The notes beneath the pieces are model-generated. The model ran no database searches and was not told the origin of the DNA. It saw only the letters and a list, made by a program, of their open reading frames with translations. A DNA stretch of 23,983 nucleotides from GCA-002862325 sp036339295 (GTDB taxonomy: Bacteria > Planctomycetota > Phycisphaerae > Phycisphaerales > SM1A02): contig JAYZBK010000230.1 in assembly GCA_036339295.1 (NCBI GenBank), positions 1 to 23,983 of the forward strand, in the 5' to 3' direction. Numbering within the stretch: position 1 is the stretch's first letter; every line of letters starts with the position of its first letter. The position numbers and the translations under genes are program-made. Shown here piece by piece: positions 9,320 through 16,354 of this stretch.

Positions 9320-9403
9320 CCCCGCGGATCCACGCCGGACCACCCTCCCGCACCGGTTTCGGTCGGGATCGGATCCACCCGGAGGCCCTGCTCCGTCTTT
9401 CGG

Positions 9404-10381
9404 TCAGGCGTCCGCCTTGAAGAGCCCGGCGGCGAAGAGCCCCGGCCCCTTGCCCTGCGTCGAGGGCGGCAGGCGACGCCACGTCACCCGATCGAACCCG
9501 GCCGGGGCCATCCAGCTCCGGACGACGGATTCGTCGAACCCGAGATGCTGGTGACCCATGTCGTGCCGGTACTCGTCCCGCTCGTGGCTCACCATGTCGA
9601 CCGCAAGGACGCGACCGCCGGGCCGGAGGACCCGGGCGGTCTCGGCGAGCACCGCCACGGGATCGTTCACGTGGTGCAGCACGAGCATGATCACCGCGGC
9701 GTCGATCGAGGCGTCCTCCAGCGGAAGCGAGAGAAGGTCCGCCTCGACGAACCGGATCCCCGAGCGGTCGGCCAGGCGACGACGGCATGCCTCGAGCATC
9801 GCCGGTTCGCGATCGACCGCGATCACCTCGCGGACGACCGAGGACAGCCGCTCCGCCGCGTCGCCCGTCCCGCATCCGAGAGCGGCGACGATCCAGTCCG
9901 GGTCCATGAGTCCGAGCATGGCTTCGGCACCGAACCCGGTGCCGAAGAGCTCGTGCCGCATTTCGTGCCACTCGCCCCCGACGCGACCGAAGAACGCCTG
10001 GGAATCGGATCGACGGGCCGCGAGCACCTGCTCGAGCCGCGCGGTGTCGTCGGCGAACCCCGGGCTCTCGACCACCCGGTCCCGCGTCGTCTCCCAGAGT
10101 CGACGGAGATCGGCGTCGAGCGCCTGCGGGAGCAGTCGGTAGAAGGTCGCCGTGCCCTCGACCCGTCGGACGATCCAACCGTGCTCGTGAAGGGCCTTGA
10201 GATGACGACTGACGGTCGACTGGGGCAGTTGGGCCGCGGTGGCCAGCTCGCCCACGCCGAGTTCCGCCTGCTCGAGGAGCCGGAGCAGCCTCACCCGGGC
10301 GACGTCGCCGAGCTGCGCCAGGGTCGCGAGCCACTCGGCCGGACGTTCGACGCGTGGACTGTCGCTGCTGTTCGTCGCCAT
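9404..10381 (-). CDS. ArsR-family HTH regulator fused to a SAM/SAH-binding methyltransferase domain (SahR-like)
   Basis: A 325-residue protein. Residues ~18-90 are an ArsR winged helix ('LGDVARVRLLRLLEQAE', recognition helix 'PQSTVSRHLKAL', wing 'VRRVEGTATFYRL'). Residues ~125-325 are a class I methyltransferase domain with motif I 'VAALGCGTGD' (165-174), 'EVIAVDREPAMLEAC', 'AAVIMLVLHHVNDP' and 'VLRPGGRVLAVDM'. This is the architecture of SahR, known in Proteobacteria as a repressor of S-adenosylmethionine-recycling genes that responds to S-adenosylhomocysteine. The metal-binding cysteines of classical ArsR are absent. The gene lies directly upstream of ahcY on the same strand and 27 bases after the TPR lipoprotein gene. 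ATG 10381 has only a weak AGGG upstream. The methyltransferase domain probably senses SAM/SAH, though catalysis cannot be excluded. Confidence 0.85.
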   Translation of the reverse strand: MATNSSDSPRVERPAEWLATLAQLGDVARVRLLRLLEQAELGVGELATAAQLPQSTVSRHLKALHEHGWIVRRVEGTATFYRLLPQALDADLRRLWETTRDRVVESPGFADDTARLEQVLAARRSDSQAFFGRVGGEWHEMRHELFGTGFGAEAMLGLMDPDWIVAALGCGTGDAAERLSSVVREVIAVDREPAMLEACRRRLADRSGIRFVEADLLSLPLEDASIDAAVIMLVLHHVNDPVAVLAETARVLRPGGRVLAVDMVSHERDEYRHDMGHQHLGFDESVVRSWMAPAGFDRVTWRRLPPSTQGKGPGLFAAGLFKADA

Positions 10382-10387
10382 GGGGAA

Positions 10388-10424
10388 GGCCCTGGGAAAG
10401 CCCCCGGTTCAGGGCCCCGGGGGC
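10388..10424 (-). promoter_or_regulatory. Hairpin with alternative pairing between the TPR lipoprotein and regulator genes
   Basis: GCCCCCGG (10400-10407) pairs with CCGGGGGC (10417-10424) across the stop codon of the TPR gene (10409-10411). A competing 6-bp stem, GGCCCT (10388-10393) with AGGGCC (10411-10416), would occupy the weak AGGG ribosome-binding sequence of the regulator. The two stems interleave, so they could form a pseudoknot or exclude one another. It could be a weak terminator, a coupling element or chance in GC-rich DNA. Confidence 0.35.
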
Positions 10425-11110
10425 AGGACGAGCGTGGGCCCGGGGATCTCCCCGTAGGCGCGGATCCGATCGGAGACCCTCGGATCGTCGGGCGCGAGCC
10501 CGTAGGCCTGGCGGAGTCGGCGAAGGGCCGAGCTCGTGTTCTGGAGGAGCTCGATGTCGATCTCGGCGGCGAGGAGGTAGTACTCGACCGAACCGTCGGG
10601 ATCGATCTCGATCGCGCGGACGACCGCATCTCGGGCGGTGTCGGGATCGCTGCTGCGTCGCGAGAAGTCGGCGAGCGTGAACCACGCGCCGGCATCGTTG
10701 TTGTCGAGGGCCCAGGTCCGCACGAGATCGAACGCCTCGTCGACGTCGCCCGCCTGGAACTCCGCCTCCGCGAGGAGGAAGAGGAGGTCCCGCTCTCCGG
10801 GACGCCGGGCGACCGCGATCGAGAGCGACTCGGCCGCCTCGACCGGCTTGCCGAGCTCGAGGAGGCAACGGCCGTACATCTCGAGGGCATCGGCGTCGCC
10901 CGGCTCGCGATCGAGGATCTGCCGGTAGAAGCCGATCGCGGAGTCGTACCGGCCCCATTCGAACTCGTGGTCGCCCCGTTCCTGGAGGACGATCGAGGGC
11001 GTGCCCCTGGTCGTCTCGCACCCAGCGGTCGAGAACAGGGCGCCCCCGAGAAGGGCGATGGGAAGGGCGCTGGGGAGGACGAACTGTCGGAGGCGGCTGG
11101 GGTCGCGCAT
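10409..11110 (-). CDS. TPR-repeat lipoprotein
   Basis: A 233-residue protein. The first ~31 residues are a lipoprotein signal: basic start 'MRDPSRLRQ', hydrophobic 'VLPSALPIALLGGALF', and a lipobox-like 'STAGC' with Cys31. The rest is about five tetratricopeptide repeats, e.g. 'GRYDSAIGFYRQILDREPGDADA', 'GKPVEAAESLSIAVARRPGE', 'GDVDEAFDLVRTWALD', ending in 'PGPTLVLPPGP'. ATG 11110 is chosen because AGGAG lies 5 bases upstream and because the signal peptide begins here; the frame is open further but not protein-like. TPR lipoproteins scaffold envelope complexes; the partner is unknown. It is followed after 27 bases by the SahR-like regulator, so the two may be co-transcribed. Confidence 0.85.
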   Translation of the reverse strand: MRDPSRLRQFVLPSALPIALLGGALFSTAGCETTRGTPSIVLQERGDHEFEWGRYDSAIGFYRQILDREPGDADALEMYGRCLLELGKPVEAAESLSIAVARRPGERDLLFLLAEAEFQAGDVDEAFDLVRTWALDNNDAGAWFTLADFSRRSSDPDTARDAVVRAIEIDPDGSVEYYLLAAEIDIELLQNTSSALRRLRQAYGLAPDDPRVSDRIRAYGEIPGPTLVLPPGP

Positions 11111-11216
11111 GGTGGCTCCTGCTGGTCGGCCCGGTCGACGCCGGACCGGTATTGGCGCATGATACGGCTTCGGTCGATTCCAGAGTTCGCCGCCAATCTG
11201 GGGCGGATGAAAGCCC
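11111..11216. promoter_or_regulatory. Divergent promoter region with TATCAT on the minus strand
   Basis: This 106-base spacer separates the TPR lipoprotein start (minus) from the phosphoesterase-like start (plus). Minus-strand TATCAT at 11164-11159 is a candidate -10 box ~49 bases before the lipoprotein ATG. A single half-site GGATGAA, as found in the ahcY operator, occurs at 11205-11211 but without its inverted partner. Confidence 0.4.
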
Positions 11217-11693
11217 ATGACCACCACCCCCCTGCCACTCCGAACCTGCGTCCTTCGGCACGTGCCCGGACCCGACGGGCCGCCCCCGCACTTCGACTGG
11301 CTTCTCGAGCCCGCGGGGGCCCGCGAGCCCGACGAGACCCGGGACGTCCTCACGTGGCGGTGCCATCGGCGGCCGGACCGGCTCGGACCGGGCGAACTCG
11401 CCCGCCTCGAACCGATCGGCCTTCATCGCCGGGCGTGGCTGGGTCGGGCCTCCGGGTCGACCCATGCGCTGGCCAGCACCCCCCTCGGGACGGCCACGGT
11501 CGTCGCTCGGGGCCGGGCGGGGATCCAGGACGCGGGGCGGGGTGAAATCCGCATCGAGTGGTTCCCATCCAATCTCCAGACGGCGCTGCTCCTGGGAGCC
11601 GATCTCCGACGATCGACCTCCCTTCTCCGGATCACCGCCGACCCCCGCCGCGATCGGACCGACCACGAGCCCACCAACGGATCGAGCGCATGA
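11217..11693 (+). CDS. Small LigD 3'-phosphoesterase-like protein
   Basis: A 158-residue protein resembling stand-alone 'DNA polymerase ligase (LigD) N-terminal' proteins. In LigD the phosphoesterase domain trims 3' ends during non-homologous end joining and uses His and Asp metal ligands. Equivalent-looking residues here are His15 in 'VLRH', His25 and Asp27 in 'HFDWLLE' (LigD has HWDLRLE), and His70 in 'IGLHRRAWL'. The C-terminal ~25 residues are polar and probably disordered. No ligase or polymerase domain and no Ku gene are nearby, so a repair role is not shown. Its stop overlaps the start of the next gene (ATGA at 11690-11693), so the two are translationally coupled. The family call rests on short motifs and is moderate. 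Confidence 0.55.
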   Translation: MTTTPLPLRTCVLRHVPGPDGPPPHFDWLLEPAGAREPDETRDVLTWRCHRRPDRLGPGELARLEPIGLHRRAWLGRASGSTHALASTPLGTATVVARGRAGIQDAGRGEIRIEWFPSNLQTALLLGADLRRSTSLLRITADPRRDRTDHEPTNGSSA

Positions 11694-12220
11694 CCATCGC
11701 CCTGGGGATCGCCTTCGTCCTCCTCTCCATCCCGCTCGTCCTCTCGAGCGCCGTCGGGCTTCCCGGCACCTGGCTGATCATCGGCCTCGCCCTCGTCTCC
11801 AACCTCGTCGAACTCGGCTGGCGGGACGACGGCCAGGCCATGTTCGGCATCTGGGCGATCGTGATCGCGATCGGCATCGCGATCGTCGCCGAGGTGGTCG
11901 AGTTCCTCGCCGGCGCCGCCGGGGCGAAGGCGGGCGGGGCGACGAAGCGCGGGATGCTGGGCTCGCTCGTCGGCGGGTTCGTCGGCGGCATCGTCGGCAC
12001 GTTCGCGCTGCCGATCCCTATCGTCGGCACCCTCGTCGGCGCCGCCCTCGGCGCCGCGACCGGCGCTCTCCTGGGAGAGGTCACGCGCGAAGGCGTCAAG
12101 GTCAGGGACACCATCCGACCCGCGACCGGCGCCGCCGCCGGCCGGATCGCCGGAACGATCCTCAAGCTCGGATTCGCGGTCGCGATCCTCGTCCAGCTCT
12201 CGATCAGCGCCTTCGTCTGA
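11690..12220 (+). CDS. DUF456 family membrane protein
   Basis: A 176-residue integral membrane protein with the DUF456 pattern: an N-terminal helix 'IAFVLLSIPLVLSSAVGLPG', a second helix 'WLIIGLALVSNLVEL', then 'IWAIVIAIGIAIVAEVVEFL' followed by 'AGAAGAKAGGATKRGMLGS', glycine-rich helices 'LVGGFVGGIVGTFALPIPI' and 'TLVGAALGAATGALLGE', and a C-terminal hydrophobic segment. The glycine-zipper-like helices suggest tight helix packing. Function is unknown for the family. The start overlaps the stop of the phosphoesterase-like gene by four bases. The gene ends 12 bases from the convergent pilB stop. Confidence 0.85.
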   Translation: MTIALGIAFVLLSIPLVLSSAVGLPGTWLIIGLALVSNLVELGWRDDGQAMFGIWAIVIAIGIAIVAEVVEFLAGAAGAKAGGATKRGMLGSLVGGFVGGIVGTFALPIPIVGTLVGAALGAATGALLGEVTREGVKVRDTIRPATGAAAGRIAGTILKLGFAVAILVQLSISAFV

Positions 12221-12232
12221 GGCGACGGTCGA

Positions 12233-14248
12233 TCAGATCGTGGCCTCGGTGACGCGAAGGACCTCCTCGACCGTGGTTCGCCCGTCGGCGACCTTGCGGA
12301 AGCCGTCCTCCCGAAGCGTCACCATCCCCCGTTCACAGCAGATCCGTCGGAACTCCGTGACGTTCGGATTGGAGGCGATGAGATCGCGGAGGTGGTCGTC
12401 GAGGACGAGGAGCTCGTAGAGACCGAGCCGCCCCGAGTAGCCCGTCTGGCGACAGGAGTCGCAACCACGGCCGGCGGGCAGCATGTCGGCCTCGATGCCG
12501 TGGACCTGCAGGAACTCCCGCATGTCCGCCGGCACGGCCTCCTGTTCCATGCACGCCGGGCAGAGTCGACGCACCAGTCGCTGGGCGAGGACGCCGTTGA
12601 GCGCGGCACCGACGAGGAAGGGCTCGACCCCGATGTTGATGAGACGGGTGATCGAGCTCGGGGCGTCGTTGGTGTGGAGCGTGGACAGCACGAGGTGCCC
12701 CGTCAGGGCCGCCTGGACCGCGGTCGACGCGGTCTCGTGGTCGCGGATCTCGCCCACCATCACGACGTCGGGGTCCTGTCGGAGGAGCGCCTTGAGGGCC
12801 CGGGCGAAGGTCATGTCGATGGCGGCATGGGTCTGGATCTGGGTGACGCCGTCGAGGGCGTACTCGACCGGATCCTCGACCGTCGAGACGTTCAGGCGCT
12901 TCAGATCCATCTGGCGAAGCGAGGAGTAGAGCGTGGTGGTCTTTCCCGATCCGGTCGGACCGGTGACCAGGATGATGCCGTGGGGCTGCTCGATCTGCTT
13001 CTTCCAGATCAGGAGCGTGTCCTCGGAGAAGCCGAGATCGTCGAGCGAGACCTGGATCGCCCGGTCGTCGAGGATGCGCATCACGGTCTTCTCGCCCTGG
13101 GCGGTCGGGACCGTGGAGACGCGGAGATCGAGCTTGCGACCCATGACCGAGGCGCGGATGCGTCCGTCCTGCGGGAGTCGACGCTCGGCGATGTCGAGGT
13201 CGGCCATGATCTTGATTCGACTGGTCAGGGCGCTGTGCATCTTCCGGGGCGGGGTCATCATCTCGAAGAGGATGCCGTCGATCCGCATCCGCACCTTGAG
13301 CGTCTTCTCGCCCGGTTCGATGTGGATGTCGGACGCGCCCTCCTTGAGGGCCGTCTGGATGATGTGGTTCACGTACCGGACGACGGGCGAACTCTCCGCC
13401 TCGGCCTCGAGGTCGGTGGACTCCTCGTCCTCCCGTTCGACCTCGACGTCGTCCTCTTCGACGTCGGCGAGGATCGCCTCGACGTCGGTGGTCGGCTGGG
13501 CCTGTCCGCCCTCGATCTCGAGGATGGAGGACTCCACGTCGCCGGCGCAGACCAGCACGTGCCGGACCACGGAGATGCCGAGCCGGCGCTTGACGTCGTC
13601 CAGGAGGAAGACGTCGTCGGGAACGGTCGTCCCCACGACGGTTCGGGAACCCTCGCTCGCGATCGGAACGACGAGTCGGTCGCGGCAGAAGTCGGCCCCG
13701 AGTCGCTGCAGGTTGGCCCGGTCGATCGAATCGGCGTCGACCCGGAGGAACGGGATCCTCGCCATCTCGGCGACGCCCGCCTGGACCAGGTGCTCCTCGA
13801 TCCCCATCTCCTGCAGGATGGCGGCCATCCCCCGACCGGGGGACTGCTCGAGCAGCCGCCGCGCGGACTCCAGCTGCGCCGCATCCAGGATGTCCGCGTG
13901 GTGGAGCGCCTCGGCGAGATCCCGACACTCCATCGAATTCGACGACGTGCCGGCATCCTCGGGGACGTACAGGTCGCGAAGGGCGTCGTCCGGTCGGGTG
14001 GGCCTCACGGCCTCCTTGTCGATCGCCATCGTGGGATCGACCTCGACCCCGAGGCCGTCGCCCGTCCGGAAGTCGGGACGGAGGTTGGCCGGGGGCGTGG
14101 GAGAGGAGACCGACGCCTCGGGACCCCGGACCCCGTCCGGGGCATCGTCCGCGCGGGGCGCCGTGAGATCGCCGCCCGGTTCGCGGGGCGCGCCGTCGTG
14201 GGGCTCGCCGAGTTCTCGCATCAGTCGATCGATGTCGAAGCGTCCCAA
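12233..14248 (-). CDS. pilB: Type IV pilus/type II secretion assembly ATPase (PilB/GspE family)
   Basis: A 671-residue hexameric cytoplasmic ATPase that powers pilin or pseudopilin extension. Residues ~1-85 are a low-complexity extension; ~110-250 form the GspE/MshE N-terminal domain; an acidic linker ('DVEEDDVEVEREDEES') leads to the core. The core has 'SDIHIEPGEKTLKVRMRIDG', Walker A 'GPTGSGKTT' (430-438), the Asp box in 'STVEDPVEYALDGVTQIQ', Walker B 'ALLRQDPDVVMVGEIRD', the His box 'GHLVLSTLHTNDA', and the zinc tetracysteine 'CPAC...CDSC'. The start is TTG 14248, supported by GGAGGAGA 7 bases upstream. It is the last gene of the pilM-N-O-x-pilB operon, 22 bases after its neighbour. Retraction ATPases (PilT) lack the N-domain, so PilB/GspE is favoured. 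Confidence 0.93.
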   Translation of the reverse strand: MGRFDIDRLMRELGEPHDGAPREPGGDLTAPRADDAPDGVRGPEASVSSPTPPANLRPDFRTGDGLGVEVDPTMAIDKEAVRPTRPDDALRDLYVPEDAGTSSNSMECRDLAEALHHADILDAAQLESARRLLEQSPGRGMAAILQEMGIEEHLVQAGVAEMARIPFLRVDADSIDRANLQRLGADFCRDRLVVPIASEGSRTVVGTTVPDDVFLLDDVKRRLGISVVRHVLVCAGDVESSILEIEGGQAQPTTDVEAILADVEEDDVEVEREDEESTDLEAEAESSPVVRYVNHIIQTALKEGASDIHIEPGEKTLKVRMRIDGILFEMMTPPRKMHSALTSRIKIMADLDIAERRLPQDGRIRASVMGRKLDLRVSTVPTAQGEKTVMRILDDRAIQVSLDDLGFSEDTLLIWKKQIEQPHGIILVTGPTGSGKTTTLYSSLRQMDLKRLNVSTVEDPVEYALDGVTQIQTHAAIDMTFARALKALLRQDPDVVMVGEIRDHETASTAVQAALTGHLVLSTLHTNDAPSSITRLINIGVEPFLVGAALNGVLAQRLVRRLCPACMEQEAVPADMREFLQVHGIEADMLPAGRGCDSCRQTGYSGRLGLYELLVLDDHLRDLIASNPNVTEFRRICCERGMVTLREDGFRKVADGRTTVEEVLRVTEATI

Positions 14249-14270
14249 GTCACTCTCCTCCGGTCGGTCC

Positions 14271-15014
14271 TCAGTAGTCGCGATGCAGCGGCACGTCGAT
14301 CCGGTACACGTGGTCGGGGTCGAATCGACGCGATGCGAACACCACGCCGTCGCGATGGATCCGTTCGACCTCGAAGGCGTACTCCCGACCCTCGAACGGG
14401 ACGTCGAAGACGTCCCCCACCGTCAGGCGGAAGCCGTTCAGCAGGGTCTGGGCCCGTGCGGTGTCGGGCGCCATGATCGCGGTGACCTTCATCTTGAAGC
14501 CGATCTGGTTGATCGTCGACTCGAACTCGTCCTTGAGCTGCTCGTCGGGTCGGGTCGCGGCGATCGGCGGCGACTCGATCGCCTCCACCCGACGGGCCTC
14601 GCCGTGGTACAGGAACGGGACCGGGGGCCGAATCCGGGCGATCCCGTACTGGAGATCGCTCAGGGACTCCTTGTCGAGCACCGCCAGGATCGAGAGGTCC
14701 GCGGTGGGGACCGGCTCGCCGTTCTCCTCGGCCGCGATGATCCACTTCTCGGTCTCGAGGCGACTCTCGACCGAGGGCGATTCCCCGCTCGTGTTCCCGA
14801 GGAACCGCATCGACCACAGCCCCAGCACCGAGGCCACGACCACGGCGGCGAAGATCATCGTGCTGCCGTCGATCCGCCGCCCCGACTCGTCCTCCACGAC
14901 CCCGGCGAAACCGTCGTCGACGGAGAAGTCGATGGACCCTCCACGGACGATCGGGTCGTCGATCGAGGAGTCCACGCTGTTGTCCAGGGTGTCGTCGGTC
15001 CTGTAGCCAGTCAT
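14271..15014 (-). CDS. Unknown bitopic membrane protein of the pilus operon, in PilP/GspC position
   Basis: A 247-residue protein I do not recognise. Residues 1-50 are acidic and polar (cytoplasmic side expected), 53-70 form one membrane helix ('MIFAAVVVASVLGLWSM'), and the rest is predicted periplasmic. The last ~60 residues look beta-rich, with 'LTVGDVFDVPFEGREYAFEV' then 'IHRDGVVF', reminiscent of the small beta domains of PilP or the GspC HR domain, though this is not a firm match. It starts with ATG 15014, overlapping the PilO-like stop (ATGA at 15011-15014), with GAGGAGG upstream. In other pilus operons this slot holds PilP, the lipoprotein that links PilNO to the secretin; this protein has no lipobox. 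Confidence 0.75.
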   Translation of the reverse strand: MTGYRTDDTLDNSVDSSIDDPIVRGGSIDFSVDDGFAGVVEDESGRRIDGSTMIFAAVVVASVLGLWSMRFLGNTSGESPSVESRLETEKWIIAAEENGEPVPTADLSILAVLDKESLSDLQYGIARIRPPVPFLYHGEARRVEAIESPPIAATRPDEQLKDEFESTINQIGFKMKVTAIMAPDTARAQTLLNGFRLTVGDVFDVPFEGREYAFEVERIHRDGVVFASRRFDPDHVYRIDVPLHRDY

Positions 15015-15583
15015 TCGTCGTCCTCCTCGCCGGCGTCGCAGTAGACGACCAGCACCAGTTCGGCGTCGAGCGTCCCGAAGGGACGATCATCCCTCGATCG
15101 GGAGGACTCGACGAGGTTCCGTTCGATCTCCAGCGACTGCACCCGCACGAGTCGCGGCAGCCGCTCCAGCTCGGACAGGAACCCGTAGATGCCCTCGAAG
15201 TCGCCTTCGATCGAGACCGTGTGCGGGATCTCGAGGTATCCCTGGACCGTCTGCTGCTTGAGGGCCCTGATCGACTCGATCGAGAGGCGGTTCCGATCGG
15301 CGATGCGGTGCATCTCGGCCAGCAGGTCCTCGACCTCCTCGGCGTTCGGGATGATCCGACCGAAGTCGGCCAGCCGCATCTCCGCCTCGTCGATCCGCTC
15401 GCGGACGTCCCCGACCTCGCCGGTCAGGGTGTCGAGCCGCGCGAGGGTCGACTGCATGGACGCGATCTCGCGACGGGCCTGGCCGATGTCCTCGTTCCTC
15501 GGCTGGAAGACGAAGAACCAGGCCGAGACCGGCACCGCGACGAGAACGGCGAGAAAGGCGTACTCACGAATTCCGAGCTTCAT
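15011..15583 (-). CDS. pilO: PilO-like type IV pilus inner-membrane protein
   Basis: A 190-residue bitopic protein. One membrane helix at about residues 8-27 ('YAFLAVLVAVPVSAWFFVF') is followed by a coiled-coil ('ARREIASMQSTLARLDTL...VRERIDEAEMRLADF', ~35-75) and a ferredoxin-like domain containing 'FEGIYGFLSELERLPRLVRV', the pattern of PilO. PilO pairs with PilN to align the pilus machine in the inner membrane. Start ATG 15583 has GGAGGAGG just upstream and overlaps the PilN-like stop (ATGA at 15580-15583), so translation is coupled. Its acidic C-terminal tail 'GEEDDE' is unusual but short. Confidence 0.85.
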   Translation of the reverse strand: MKLGIREYAFLAVLVAVPVSAWFFVFQPRNEDIGQARREIASMQSTLARLDTLTGEVGDVRERIDEAEMRLADFGRIIPNAEEVEDLLAEMHRIADRNRLSIESIRALKQQTVQGYLEIPHTVSIEGDFEGIYGFLSELERLPRLVRVQSLEIERNLVESSRSRDDRPFGTLDAELVLVVYCDAGEEDDE

Positions 15584-16317
15584 CGGTCCTCCTCCCCGCC
15601 GACGGCGGCCATCACGTCCGAACCGGTCCGGGACCGGATGTCCGCATCGGGCCGGAGCTCGAAGAGCACCCGGAACTCCCGCATGCTTCGCTCGTCGATC
15701 TCGACCTCCTTGGTGTGGTCGAGCCGAACGCGTCGGAACAGGTCCATCTCGACGAGCGCGTCGATGAACAGCGAGATCTCCGCGAGGCTCGGCGCGAGGC
15801 CCTCGAGTCCGATGCTGGTCGCCCAGCGACGGGGCTCCGGGCGGGGCGCCGGCTCGTCCGCGGAGGCGTTCGACGCCGAGCGGCCCCTCGTCGAGAGGGT
15901 CCCGACGGCCTCCGGCTTCTCGCGGACCGGCTTGAGCTCGGTCGTCGACATCTGGAACCTCGACAGGCTCAGCTTGTCGGGCATGCGATTGACGATCTCC
16001 GCGAGCAGGTTCGATCGAGGCACGGTGTCGAGGAGTCCCACCGCGATGTGGGCCTTGTCGACGATCCTCTCCACCCGATCGACGTACGCGTCCATCTCGG
16101 CCCGCTGGTTGGCCGCGGCCTCGAATCGCTGGTTGACCGACGCCTGCGCCCGGCGAACGTCCGTCCAGGTCCGGTCGGTCGCGAGGTAGGCGAGGGCCAC
16201 CCCACCCATGACCACCACGAAGAGGACGACCGCCGCGACGTTGATCCGTCGCGTGGCCCGTTCCTTCACGTAGTCGTCCGGGAGGAAGCCCGAACCGTTT
16301 TCCCGATCGCTCTGCAT
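15580..16317 (-). CDS. pilN: PilN-like type IV pilus inner-membrane protein
   Basis: A 245-residue bitopic protein. Near the N-terminus 'GFLPDDYV' resembles the short PilN motif (INLLP-type) that docks into PilM. A membrane helix follows (~residues 29-46, 'VAAVVLFVVVMGGVALAYL'), then a coiled region with 'ANQRAEMDAYVDRVERIV' and a periplasmic ferredoxin-like domain interrupted by a Ser/Ala/Pro-rich insert around residues 140-165. ATG 16317 is chosen because GGGAGG lies 4 bases upstream; frame-open sequence before it overlaps the end of pilM and is not conserved. It lies 37 bases after pilM and overlaps pilO. Confidence 0.82.
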   Translation of the reverse strand: MQSDRENGSGFLPDDYVKERATRRINVAAVVLFVVVMGGVALAYLATDRTWTDVRRAQASVNQRFEAAANQRAEMDAYVDRVERIVDKAHIAVGLLDTVPRSNLLAEIVNRMPDKLSLSRFQMSTTELKPVREKPEAVGTLSTRGRSASNASADEPAPRPEPRRWATSIGLEGLAPSLAEISLFIDALVEMDLFRRVRLDHTKEVEIDERSMREFRVLFELRPDADIRSRTGSDVMAAVGGEEDR

Positions 16318-16354
16318 GTGACCTCCCACCGCGTCCTGCGGCGTCAATCCTTCA

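Noticed and set aside
9184..9403. Known SAH riboswitch upstream of ahcY
   Set aside because: I looked on the minus strand for the conserved GAGGAGCGCUGC-like core and did not find it. Only a non-matching candidate fold is reported.
11205..11211. A second operator of the SahR-like regulator upstream of the TPR lipoprotein gene
   Set aside because: Only a single GGATGAA half-site is present, with no inverted partner at proper spacing, and it lies by the start codon of the gene on the other strand.
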